From contig JACZTA010000004.1 in assembly GCA_022573915.1 (NCBI GenBank), forward strand, positions 1-33,278: DNA of 33,278 bases, written 5' to 3'. The notes beneath the pieces are model-generated. The model made no database searches and was not told the origin of the DNA. It saw only the letters and a program-made list of their open reading frames with translations. Every line of letters starts with the position of its first letter. The stretch's first letter is position 1. This document shows positions 26,580 to 33,278 of the stretch, in pieces. The stretch is from Bacteroidota bacterium. Its GTDB lineage: Bacteria > Bacteroidota > Bacteroidia > Chitinophagales > JACZTA01. Both the position numbers and the translations under genes were made by a program.

Positions 26580-27611
26580 TTATTCAATTTTCCCTCTTTT
26601 AGATAACATTATAGCTATTGACTTGGTCTGCTCGAACTGAGAAAACACAATGACCATGATTACTGCAATTGGCACGCTCAGGAGCATACCGGTTATACCC
26701 CATATTGCACCCCAGAATGACAAGGATATTATAACGACAAGTGGGCTTATGTTCAATGTATTTCCCATTAGTCTGGGCTCTAATAGATTTCCAACAACCA
26801 GTTGTGTACTGCCGACAAATATCAGGACCTGTATACCCTGGGTAAATTCTCCAAATTGAAGAAGGCAAAATATGGCCGGAAACAGGGTAGCGACTAATGA
26901 ACCAATGGTTGGAATAAAATTTAGAATAAAAATCAAGAATGCCCAAAACACCGGAGAATCTATACCAATTATTTCCAGGGCCACATAGCTCACCCCTCCC
27001 GTTATCAGACTTATCAGAGTTTTGAGACCTAGATATTTTGTAACTGCAGACTCAATACTTCCTAAGATCTGATCAACCTTAGCATATTGATCACCCCGGC
27101 TAAATGCGACTTTTAGTTTAGTAGTGAAGTGAGTTTCCTCTAAAAATATGAACATAATGTATATCAAGATCATGAATGCGCTGCCAACAATGTCTGTCAA
27201 TGAACTGAGAATTGAACCAAGAACTGACCCAAAGTCAAATTCTCCCGCGCGCTCTTCTATTAATTCAATCAGATTTAAATTTAAAGCTTCGTTAATTTGG
27301 TTGGTTATCAACCCGATATTTGATTCATACGTCTTGTATGATTTCGCAAGTTCTTCTATGCTGGATGATAACACCTTGGAAGCCAGTGCCAGAATAGTAA
27401 GCATGAAGACGGACGAGATCAGACTCTTGACCCAGGAGGGAAATCTGCGTTTTATAAATCCGATCTTATCCAATACCGACTTCAATCCTCTGACCAAAAT
27501 CCAGAGAAGTAAAGCAAAAACAAATGGTAATATCAACCCCTGGCCATAAATAAGGATTATCACAAGGCCAATAGCGACAATAAAAAATGAGGCGATTTTG
27601 TTCAAGGTCAT
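26580..27611 (-). CDS. AI-2E family transporter (PF01594-type permease)
   Basis: The ATG at 27611 is chosen; a GTG three codons upstream (27620) is possible. The 343-residue integral membrane protein has an N-terminal pair of helices, a long amphipathic segment (about residues 60-130), and the family signature near the end with helices containing FLIFILNFIPTIGSLVATLFP and VGNLLEPRLMGNTLNISPLVVIISL. Members act in the inner membrane; some export autoinducer-2 or exchange Na+, but most are uncharacterised. The gene converges with the OmpA-type gene, with a gap of 10 bases between stops and the GAAAAT/ATTTTC inverted repeat that may help termination. Confidence 0.92.
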   Translation of the reverse strand: MTLNKIASFFIVAIGLVIILIYGQGLILPFVFALLLWILVRGLKSVLDKIGFIKRRFPSWVKSLISSVFMLTILALASKVLSSSIEELAKSYKTYESNIGLITNQINEALNLNLIELIEERAGEFDFGSVLGSILSSLTDIVGSAFMILIYIMFIFLEETHFTTKLKVAFSRGDQYAKVDQILGSIESAVTKYLGLKTLISLITGGVSYVALEIIGIDSPVFWAFLIFILNFIPTIGSLVATLFPAIFCLLQFGEFTQGIQVLIFVGSTQLVVGNLLEPRLMGNTLNISPLVVIISLSFWGAIWGITGMLLSVPIAVIMVIVFSQFEQTKSIAIMLSKRGKIE

Positions 27612-27716
27612 TTCAGACACTTAAAACTCAATATTACTGCTCTTTCTGTTGATATTGTATTGGATCAGGCAAAAGTGGAATAAGTTGAATCAATAGTGTG
27701 ATACCTGTTTAATTTC

Positions 27717-28433
27717 TTAACGCCTTATTGTATAGTTAACCCCAATATCTATAGCCAAAAAATTCAGGTATTCTTTTGTATCCGACAGGTTATTGGTTGA
27801 TGTGAATGATTGATTAAGATTCAAATTCGTTTTTAAAAGCCAATGACGGGTTAAGCTATAGGAAGTGCCTATTCCAATATGACCAAATAAATTGAAGAAA
27901 CTATAGGTGTATCCGTTATTCGGATAACTGATCCAAACATCATTTGTTTTAATTTCGGATATCACTGTTTTGCCGTTATACAGATTTATAGATGTCCCAA
28001 AAATTAACTCTGTACTCCACCTATTGTTTTCGCCTAATTTATAATACGCCAGGATTGGAATACCTATATAACTATACTCACTCGTACTACGTATTTCAGT
28101 TGCGTAATTAGGATCCGGAGTAATCCATACAAGCGCAGTTGCTTTTGTTTTGAAACCTATCCTGGAAGAGGTCAACCCTGTTCCAAAACTCCATCCTCCT
28201 TTGAGACGACGAACAGCCAGGATTTTTCGGGAGTGCCCAAGCCGCGTAATTTCTGAGCTATTTCTATTTTCCCTGTGCCATTTTTCTGATTCAGATCCCG
28301 CTAAAATCCGATAGGAAACATTGGGTGAATAAAATACTTCGAATGACCAATTACTGAATCTGCTGGTATCTTTTTGTGCTTTAACTACACTTGTAAGAGC
28401 CAGGAATGTGAACAGTAAAACTAAATTTTTCAT
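27717..28433 (-). CDS. Outer-membrane beta-barrel protein
   Basis: A 238-residue protein with a signal peptide (MKNLVLLFTFLALTSVVKAQ) and then strand-rich sequence with aromatic girdles (FEVFYSPNVSYRILAG, YIGIPILAYYKLG, GHIGIGTSYSLTRHWLL) ending in LNFLAIDIGVNYTIRR. The profile resembles PorT-family or similar 8-strand outer-membrane barrels of Bacteroidota. Its ATG follows immediately on the TAG stop of the cytochrome gene, which shows that the two form one translationally coupled unit. Confidence 0.82.
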   Translation of the reverse strand: MKNLVLLFTFLALTSVVKAQKDTSRFSNWSFEVFYSPNVSYRILAGSESEKWHRENRNSSEITRLGHSRKILAVRRLKGGWSFGTGLTSSRIGFKTKATALVWITPDPNYATEIRSTSEYSYIGIPILAYYKLGENNRWSTELIFGTSINLYNGKTVISEIKTNDVWISYPNNGYTYSFFNLFGHIGIGTSYSLTRHWLLKTNLNLNQSFTSTNNLSDTKEYLNFLAIDIGVNYTIRR

Positions 28434-29408
28434 CTATAAAGTCTTTACGTAGGCCTTCATTATTTCAATGCCTTTTTCATCCGGAAGACTGGTTCCAATA
28501 AATGGCATGAATCCCGATTCAACATTCCCGACAAGAAATGTTTTTTTAGATTCAATACCGGTCTCATCAAATGGAGTATAATTTCTGAAATCCAGGCCCA
28601 GCCAATCTGAAAATCCACCGGGAGAATGGCAATGGCTGCAGTTGATCTCCATGTAAGCCCTGCCTCGTTCTTCATCGCTCGAACTGTCATCATTATAATC
28701 AGCGAGGTTGTCAACAGAAGTTATATCAAAGTTATTGATCAAGCCTAGTTGTTGAAAATGATCCAGTTGATTCAATGTATCTCCATTTCTTTCCACTTGC
28801 CTGTTGAGATTATATAATTTCAGGCCAATCAGAGTCATTTTGCCATCGGATTGATGACAAGTGAAACATTCTTTGTTACTTGGAATGTGATAGGTGGTTA
28901 CTTTACCTTCTCCTTTTTCATTTATCCAGTTCCTGGGTTCATCATTACCACTAGTCAGTAGATAGGCTTCGGTCTGGCTATCATTCCATTTATACACCGC
29001 AACCTTCCATTCATTATTTTCAAGGATCAAGAATCTCGTTTCAATTATATTTTTCCCTTTGGAAGGGGTTCTCTCATCCTTCCAATAATAAAATGTTTTA
29101 ACTATCCATGTTCCATCGGGGAAAGTGGGTAAACCATCATCGATTTTAGTAAGCTGTTCACCGGCGGGAAGTCTGATCAAACGTTGTTTTTCGGCATAAT
29201 CTGAAAAGAGTTCAGAGGATAACTCATAAAGGTAATAATCAGATGCAGGTATGAGGTCAGAAATTGGGCTGGTAAACACACCTATTTCTGAAAGCTTTAA
29301 TGGAAAATCCGGGTCAGTTGGACCGAAGTTATTTTTTTGACAAGCATGTATGGTGAATAGAAGAATTGCGAATAAAATGCTAACATTTCGTTTTTTGTTA
29401 TCAATCAA
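28434..29408 (-). CDS. Dihaem cytochrome c lipoprotein
   Basis: No ATG precedes the domain in this frame. The start is placed at TTG 29408, because it gives a lipoprotein signal peptide (MIDNKKRNVSILFAILLFTIHAC, lipobox ending IHAC); a longer frame would begin at TTG 29492. The 324-residue protein has two CxxCH haem sites, CFTCH (about residues 181-185) and CSHCH (about 257-261), and a late SGFMP methionine that can serve as a sixth ligand. It resembles the family of SO_2930/HNE_0200-type dihaem proteins, of unknown function. It probably sits in the periplasm attached to a membrane and transfers electrons. The beta-barrel gene follows with no gap. Confidence 0.85.
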   Translation of the reverse strand: MIDNKKRNVSILFAILLFTIHACQKNNFGPTDPDFPLKLSEIGVFTSPISDLIPASDYYLYELSSELFSDYAEKQRLIRLPAGEQLTKIDDGLPTFPDGTWIVKTFYYWKDERTPSKGKNIIETRFLILENNEWKVAVYKWNDSQTEAYLLTSGNDEPRNWINEKGEGKVTTYHIPSNKECFTCHQSDGKMTLIGLKLYNLNRQVERNGDTLNQLDHFQQLGLINNFDITSVDNLADYNDDSSSDEERGRAYMEINCSHCHSPGGFSDWLGLDFRNYTPFDETGIESKKTFLVGNVESGFMPFIGTSLPDEKGIEIMKAYVKTL

Positions 29409-29501
29409 TGGCCTGATATGTTTTTTGAATGTGTCGATAATTCCGTATTGGAGGCCTGATAATAAAAGATAAGTTACACTTTGTTCGTTCAAGTATCATT
29501 A

Positions 29502-29509
29502 CAAATATA
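29502..29509 (-). promoter_or_regulatory. -7 promoter box for the cytochrome and barrel operon
   Basis: On the minus strand the bases read TATATTTG, a perfect TAnnTTTG. It would start transcription about 85 bases before TTG 29408, or essentially at TTG 29492. The 119-bp repeat copy 1 lies immediately upstream. Confidence 0.5.
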
Positions 29510-29520
29510 CGTAGATATAT

Positions 29521-29639
29521 ACAATGATTAATTTTGATAATTAAGGTTTAAATTAATGTTTTTACGGTGCTTCGTTAGCATTCTTCGCGTCCGTTTTCGC
29601 ACGCGCGTAAGGCCGGGCGACAGACTGCGAACAGGGAGG
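29521..29639. repeat. 119-bp structured direct repeat, copy 1
   Basis: This copy matches 32341-32459 without gaps at 103 of 119 positions. The left third is AT-rich (ACAATGATTAATTTTGATAA), and the right half is GC-rich and can fold. TTCGC (29584-29588) pairs with GCGAA (29627-29631). It is placed between the stop of the protease gene (29640) and the promoter of the cytochrome gene. It contains no ORF. Confidence 0.85.
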
Positions 29640-30551
29640 TTATTTAATATTTTCATTGATCCACTCTCCCGAAACGGATACTCTGGTCCACTTATTTACA
29701 CGCCCATAGTATCCATTTTTAAACAGTTCATCAATATTTACACCACCTCCGGCAGTTATACCTATTAATTTCCATTGTTCATTATCCTGTTCAAAGAGGC
29801 CTCCTCCGCTATGACCAGCTGTTGCAAAAAATTCTAAGGGTAGTGGAATCACATTTCCCATTTTATTGCAACATTGTTTGTTGGTAGGATGATCAAAATC
29901 TGCATATAAACTTGAATACTGGTTTGAATTTGGTTCCAAAAAACCTCCCAATGAATCTATAGTATTCTCACCTGCAATCTTTTTTTCAGATCTTTTATAT
30001 AATTGCTTTTTAGGTTTGTCCGCTAGATATATCATTCCATAGCCTACTCCAACAACTTCAGCGTGAAGTTCACCAAAGTCTGCGTTCAATTTTGCAGGAG
30101 TCAAATTTGTTACTTCACGGTCTAATTCTATTATGGCAAGGTCTGTTTTATTGTCAGAGTTGAGGTAGGTTGGGTGGAAAGTCAATTTAACCCCTTGGTA
30201 TAGCTGATCCTTATGATCCATAAAGCAAAATTGGAAATTTTTAATATCCGCTTTTCTGGGATTGGATGTGTTATATACAACCAGCATGGTGTCTTTACCT
30301 AGGTAAATTGTATCGGGCGTAATATCAACTTCGGTAAATATATGGGCTGCCGATAATATATGTTTGGGGGTGATTAAAACACATGAACCAAATAGGTTTC
30401 CATCCGATATAATTTTTCCAACGCAATCAAATTGTGGCTGCTGAGCCAAGGCAAAATATTTATTAATAGGAACGTCATGCCGGATAGCTCCAGAAATAAA
30501 AAAAAATGCTAATGATAGTACCAACAATGTTTTTAATTTTATGTTATTCAT
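29640..30551 (-). CDS. Secreted trypsin-like serine protease
   Basis: The start at ATG 30551 gives a signal peptide (MNNIKLKTLLVLSLAFFFISGA); an upstream ATG at 30602 would add 17 residues before it. The chymotrypsin-fold triad is visible: His in SAAHIF (H87 in the longer numbering), Asp in TDLAIIEL (D154) and Ser in AGHSGGG (S265). The usual GDSGGP nucleophile motif is thus GHSGGG, with the Asp that normally forms the oxyanion-binding salt bridge changed to His. It is active in principle, but specificity is unknown. The stop coincides with the right edge of the 119-bp repeat copy 1. Confidence 0.85.
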   Translation of the reverse strand: MNNIKLKTLLVLSLAFFFISGAIRHDVPINKYFALAQQPQFDCVGKIISDGNLFGSCVLITPKHILSAAHIFTEVDITPDTIYLGKDTMLVVYNTSNPRKADIKNFQFCFMDHKDQLYQGVKLTFHPTYLNSDNKTDLAIIELDREVTNLTPAKLNADFGELHAEVVGVGYGMIYLADKPKKQLYKRSEKKIAGENTIDSLGGFLEPNSNQYSSLYADFDHPTNKQCCNKMGNVIPLPLEFFATAGHSGGGLFEQDNEQWKLIGITAGGGVNIDELFKNGYYGRVNKWTRVSVSGEWINENIK

Positions 30552-30884
30552 AGTCTTTCTTATCGCTTTTATGAGCAGGAAGGTAGCTTTTTGCTGCGAC
30601 ATTAATCCAAAAACATGATGGAAATAATGCCCTTATCTCCCGAATAGTCAATAACGCTGATATATAAACAATCTTGCGGTTTGCTTACTATTCCTGATCC
30701 CGGATTTGAAAACCTTCGCCAATACATCAAGGTTATTTATTCTGGAAATCTTATTTTAACTGTATATAATAAGCGCTTGTTAAAACTTGATTTTTTGGGC
30801 CAGACGATGAGTAGGTGTTGAGTAAAAACAAAACTTAACTTGCTCCTTAGAGTTGACGCTGCGGAGAGGAGGAGGATGCTAAGA
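30552..30884. other. Intergenic region with a stop-interrupted ORF
   Basis: No intact gene is seen. On the plus strand an ORF from 30615 to 30821 (69 codons) reads well except for a TAG at codon 11 (30645-30647); downstream of it is a coherent stretch (PDPGFENLRQYIKVIYSGN and then LILTVYNKRLL). I do not recognise a family. The region also has a GGAGGAGGATG purine run near 30867. Confidence 0.45.
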
Positions 30885-32261
30885 TTACAGAATAACTAAC
30901 TTCCCGGTGCTGAGCAGACCTCCATTTCCGATCAGTTTGTATATATATAACCCGCTTTTTAGATTCTCTTTGTACAAAGTCAGGACAGGAGACGTAATAT
31001 TATCTAACCTTTTAATTTCTCTGCCATATAGATCAAATATGCTTAAATAAGTTGTCTTTGAGATAAACTGTTCAGGAATAAACATTGAAGTAGAATTCGT
31101 AAAAGGATTCGGGTGAATACGCACATCTAGGCTGAAATCAATATATTGATTATCCACCGATAGAATCACACCGCAGGTATCGGTATAATTACCACCAATC
31201 CATTTGGCGATATAGTTAAAAGTATCAGTATCAATGGTCACGAAGCCTCCTACTATGTACAGCTCATTATTATAAACGCCTAATTCACTCACATTACCAG
31301 GCAAAAAGGAACTGCCAAAGCCGCACCATTGATTACCATCCCACTTTGCCACATATTCTGCCGGCACTCCACCAGCCGCCAAAAACTTTCCTGTAGCATA
31401 TAATTCACTATTAAATACTTCCAGGCCTTCAACCTGTCCCACGGGTAAATCCATACCTCCGCCGACATGTGACCACGATGTACCATCCCATTTTTGAATA
31501 TGGTTTCCTGCATTTCCAGCCTGGCTCGTGAAAAAACCACCTACATAAAGCTCTCCGTTATAAACCTTCATCGTATTTATCCAAGAATTGATTGTAAAAC
31601 CATTCCCTACCTGCCTCCATGAATTCCCGTCCCAACGGGCAATGTAGTGAAGCGTATCAATATTGAAGGTGCCCCCAATATAAAGTTCACCTTTATAAAC
31701 AGCAGCTGGTTCAATGGCTATCGCTCCTGATCCCTTCCAGTTGTTGTTATTCAGTATCGACCAATTAGTTCCATCCCATTTAGCAATACCATTTGCTTGC
31801 ATACCGGCAATACTGTCGAAGGTGCCCATCACATAAAGATCATTATTGTAAACCGTTAAATTCATTATAACACCGTTTCTAGCTGTTGCTATCTGTGTCC
31901 AAAGGCTATCATCCCACCTACCCAAATAGTGGTTGTTAGGATCAAGACCCCAAAATCGTCCATCAGCATAAATCTTATTCTTATACCGCACAATTCCGAA
32001 CACAGGAGAAGCACAATCTGTACCCCCGGCAAGTGAATCCCATTTAACTCCATCCCATCTGGCAATGCAATTGACTGAAATTCCATCTGCATATTTAAAC
32101 ATACCCCCAATATACAAGACACTGTCAATGGAATCGCCGTAAATCGTTCTTATCTGAACGTCAGTACCAGTTCCTAAATGAGCCCAATTTTGAGCAAATA
32201 CAGAAAAATTAACTGCACTTAATAATGAAAGGATTAATATCCATTTGAAGGTTAAACTCAT
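30885..32261 (-). CDS. T9SS-exported repeat protein with WDG-type repeats
   Basis: The ATG at 32261 (third codon of the longer frame, whose first codon is TTG) is preferred and gives a signal peptide (MSLTFKWILILSLLSAVNFSVFAQ). The 458-residue protein has seven repeats of about 45 residues, each with YNxELYxxGxF-type and IAKWDGxxW-type strands (ARWDGVKW, AKWDGTNW, QKWDGTSW, AKWDGNQW), which looks like a seven-bladed beta-propeller. A T9SS type A domain follows, from IHPNPFTNSTSM to GKLVIL. It is a surface or secreted protein. It is divergent from the integron-like cassette, separated by the 119-bp repeat copy 2. Confidence 0.88.
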   Translation of the reverse strand: MSLTFKWILILSLLSAVNFSVFAQNWAHLGTGTDVQIRTIYGDSIDSVLYIGGMFKYADGISVNCIARWDGVKWDSLAGGTDCASPVFGIVRYKNKIYADGRFWGLDPNNHYLGRWDDSLWTQIATARNGVIMNLTVYNNDLYVMGTFDSIAGMQANGIAKWDGTNWSILNNNNWKGSGAIAIEPAAVYKGELYIGGTFNIDTLHYIARWDGNSWRQVGNGFTINSWINTMKVYNGELYVGGFFTSQAGNAGNHIQKWDGTSWSHVGGGMDLPVGQVEGLEVFNSELYATGKFLAAGGVPAEYVAKWDGNQWCGFGSSFLPGNVSELGVYNNELYIVGGFVTIDTDTFNYIAKWIGGNYTDTCGVILSVDNQYIDFSLDVRIHPNPFTNSTSMFIPEQFISKTTYLSIFDLYGREIKRLDNITSPVLTLYKENLKSGLYIYKLIGNGGLLSTGKLVIL

Positions 32262-32340
32262 TTTCAATAATCTAGTTACGAATCACCTGTATATTTTGAA
32301 TTAAAATTTAAACTAATATAGTAACAATTGAATTACTTAA

Positions 32341-32459
32341 ACAATGATTAATTTTGATAAATAAGGTTTAATTTAATGTTTTTGTAGTCCTTTGTCAGCA
32401 TTCTTCGTGCACGTAGTCGCAAGCGCGCAAGGCCGGGCGACAGACTACGAACAGGGAGG
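32341..32459. repeat. 119-bp structured direct repeat, copy 2
   Basis: This second copy starts 2,820 bases after copy 1 and aligns without gaps (103/119). Its hairpin arms TTCGT (32404-32408) and ACGAA (32447-32451) differ from copy 1 by a paired change (C-G replaced by T-A), which argues for a conserved fold. It lies upstream of the WDG-repeat gene and 31 bases from the cassette core site. Confidence 0.85.
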
Positions 32460-32490
32460 GGCGTGAGTGAAATGGTATTCATATAAATAA

Positions 32491-32503
32491 GTTAGGTGCC
32501 AGT
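32491..32503 (+). repeat. Cassette core site, left arm
   Basis: GTTAGGTGCCAGT contains a GTTRRRY core (GTTAGGT). It is the exact reverse complement of ACTGGCACCTAAC at 32806-32818, so the two ends of the 328-base ORF unit are perfectly inverted over 13 bases. Confidence 0.8.
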
Positions 32504-32923
32504 AAAAAAAATGAAAAAAGAACAGGAATTTGCTTTAGCCCTCTATAAAAAGCATCAATACGATCTTTTTCTGAAAAATGCTGAAGATTCAGATAGAATG
32601 GATCCTAAATGGGTAATTTGGAATGAAAGCAAAGAAGAAGGAAAAAAGAACCTAAGAAAATTAGGCATTAAGGTAAAAGAGGTCGAAGTTGATTTCTACG
32701 AATTCTGTGAATACATTAACGAAAATAAATTGAAAAATAATGGCGAATCTCGTGCGGGGTTTGCTGCTTTTTTAGCATTTAGTAATAAAGCCAAATAGAA
32801 TGGTAACTGGCACCTAACATTCGCTATATGCAATGGTGGCTAATACAAGTTGGTTTGTCGTTATCATTGAAGTTAATTAGTGGTTAATTGGCCATGAGCC
32901 ACCACTGCACATAGCGTTTACCG
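32492..32923 (+). mobile_element. Integron-type gene cassette (candidate)
   Basis: The 432-base unit runs from the TT of GTTAGGT to the G of the next GTTAG core. It holds one small ORF on the plus strand and ends in an attC-like site. In circular integron cassettes the 7-base core at the cassette start and the inverse core at its attC start derive from one site and are complementary, exactly as seen here. No integrase (intI) is visible within the window, so mobility is inferred. It begins 31 bases after the 119-bp repeat. Confidence 0.65.
32511..32798 (+). CDS. Cassette-borne hypothetical protein
   Basis: The ATG at 32511 is taken as the start; a GTG at 32496 would lie in the core site. The 95-residue product is highly charged, with many lysine and glutamate residues, and mostly helical: EQEFALALYKKHQYDLFLKN, KEEGKKNLRKLGIKVKEVEV and ending GFAAFLAFSNKAK. 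There is no signal peptide, no membrane segment and no recognised motif. Unknown short cytosolic proteins are typical of cassettes. Toxin, antitoxin or phage-defence roles are possible but unsupported. Confidence 0.7.
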   Translation: MKKEQEFALALYKKHQYDLFLKNAEDSDRMDPKWVIWNESKEEGKKNLRKLGIKVKEVEVDFYEFCEYINENKLKNNGESRAGFAAFLAFSNKAK

Positions 32924-32929
32924 TTAGCA
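32812..32929 (+). repeat. attC-like recombination site
   Basis: The 118-base site opens with ACCTAAC (R'', 32812-32818) and closes with GTTAGCA (R', 32923-32929). Inside are arms of 20 bases at 32822-32841 and 32897-32916, which pair at 18 of 20 positions on the top strand; the two exceptions (32828/32910 and 32833/32905) are A-C on top but T-G wobbles on the bottom strand. Integron integrases use the bottom strand of attC, so the bias is in the expected direction. The central spacer of 55 bases is variable in known sites. The last two bases of the R' core depart from GTTRRRY. Confidence 0.7.
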
Positions 32930-32953
32930 ACCAATTAAAACTAAAAATGAACT

Positions 32954-33187
32954 ATGAAAACAAAATTATTACTTATTGTAATCTGCAGCGGTTTCATTCT
33001 GTTGTTTAATCAATGTAAGAAAGATGACTCTGTATTTGACGTTTATTTCTGGACAAGTAAAACAGAAATAGAAGGAACACTAACACTTTACATTGATGAT
33101 AAGAATAAAGGAATCCTGCCATATTCAGCAATTAAACCAGAATGTGGAAACTGTATCCCGTCAAACAAATGTGGACAGATTACTTGA
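32954..33187 (+). CDS. Small lipoprotein, probably truncated, in a second cassette-like unit
   Basis: The ATG at 32954 begins 25 bases after the R' core, as expected for a cassette gene. The 77-residue product has a lipoprotein signal (MKTKLLLIVICSGFILLFNQC) and a beta-rich start (VYFWTSKTEIEGTLTLYIDD) followed by a proline-cysteine segment with C-x2-C and a further Cys (ECGNCIPSNKC). The frame stops soon after this, and no TGCTAAC inverse core is seen before the window end, so the unit lacks its attC and may have lost its 3' part. Function is unknown. Confidence 0.65.
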   Translation: MKTKLLLIVICSGFILLFNQCKKDDSVFDVYFWTSKTEIEGTLTLYIDDKNKGILPYSAIKPECGNCIPSNKCGQIT

Positions 33188-33221
33188 TTGTTGATTGAGA
33201 GGATGATATCTTTATTAACCC

Positions 33222-33248
33222 TTTCCTGAGAGTTATTTCTCAGGGAAA
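33222..33248. terminator. Stem-loop after the cassette region
   Basis: CCTGAGA (33225-33231) pairs with TCTCAGG (33238-33244) around a GTTATT loop, and three further A-T pairs outside are possible with one bulge. There is no clear T run on either strand, so a terminator role is only a guess. Confidence 0.35.
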
Positions 33249-33262
33249 TAAATCAACTAATC

Positions 33263-33278
33263 ATGGAAGATAACAAGA
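33263..33278 (+). CDS. Possible start of a downstream gene (partial)
   Basis: An ATG at 33263 opens the frame MEDNK, which reaches the window end. The stem-loop before it and the change of composition suggest that a new gene starts here, but five codons are not enough to identify it. Confidence 0.25.

Noticed and set aside
29640-32340. Segment between the two 119-bp repeats as a composite transposon
   Set aside because: It holds a protease and a T9SS protein but no transposase, resolvase or terminal inverted repeats, and the repeats are direct and non-coding.
32341-32503. Repeat copy 2 as the attC of a preceding cassette
   Set aside because: Its hairpin is 40 bases from the GTTAGGT core and no RYYYAAC inverse core matches; the same repeat also exists away from the cassette at 29521.
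1-33278. tRNA, rRNA or CRISPR features
   Set aside because: No cloverleaf-type T-loop strings, rRNA-like stretches or regularly spaced identical repeats were noticed in either strand; a dedicated scan was not possible.

Overview
The window looks like chromosomal DNA of a free-living member of the Bacteroidota, most likely a Cytophagales-type bacterium. The evidence is at least four secreted proteins ending in type IX secretion (T9SS) type A sorting domains with NPxx-type starts, many short lipoproteins, TonB C-terminal-domain proteins of Bacteroidota type, promoter boxes of the Bacteroidota -7 form TAnnTTTG, absence of obvious Shine-Dalgarno sites, and AT-leaning composition. No rRNA, tRNA, CRISPR array, transposase or phage gene was seen.

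Layout. Positions 1-5.2 kb are a plus-strand housekeeping block: the tail of an unknown gene, a short-chain fatty acid transporter (atoE type), surE, a small membrane protein, lpxB and a SpoIID-domain protein, the last four closely packed. From 5.3 to 7.35 kb come an M20 metallopeptidase with its own promoter and a lipoprotein. From 7.36 to 10.5 kb, on the minus strand, lie a T9SS-exported esterase and three related secreted TonB C-terminal-domain proteins, two of them tandem paralogues with TPR-like tails and a repeated upstream flank. From 10.6 to 15.6 kb a four-gene minus-strand operon (two extended SDR sugar epimerases, a GT2 glycosyltransferase and a GT39-like membrane glycosyltransferase with a TPR tail) probably makes and attaches a surface sugar. 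A cation/proton antiporter, a zinc-finger protein and two T9SS proteins follow to 20.65 kb. From 20.67 to 27.6 kb are a small unknown protein, an ABC exporter pair, a probable outer-membrane protein, a large LamG/discoidin/Ig/OmpA peptidoglycan-anchored protein that apparently uses an ATT start codon, and an AI-2E family permease. From 27.7 to 32.3 kb are a beta-barrel plus dihaem cytochrome pair, a trypsin-like protease and a T9SS propeller-like protein.

The most unusual part is the right end (29.5-33.2 kb). Two 119-bp gap-free copies of a structured repeat sit exactly 2,820 bp apart upstream of secreted-protein genes. Immediately after the second copy is a small-ORF unit with the full signature of an integron gene cassette: a GTTAGGT core at its start, the complementary ACCTAAC inverse core at its end, an inner 20-bp palindrome whose bottom strand pairs better than its top strand, and a following GTTAG core that begins a second, apparently truncated, lipoprotein cassette. 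No integrase is in the window, so this would be an integrase-less attC cluster or the edge of a larger array.

How the genes fit together: most identifiable genes serve envelope biogenesis (LpxB, SpoIID, sugar operon, OmpA-anchored adhesin-like protein) and protein or small-molecule export at the cell surface (T9SS cargo, TonB-like proteins, ABC exporter). The core machinery of T9SS itself is not in the window.
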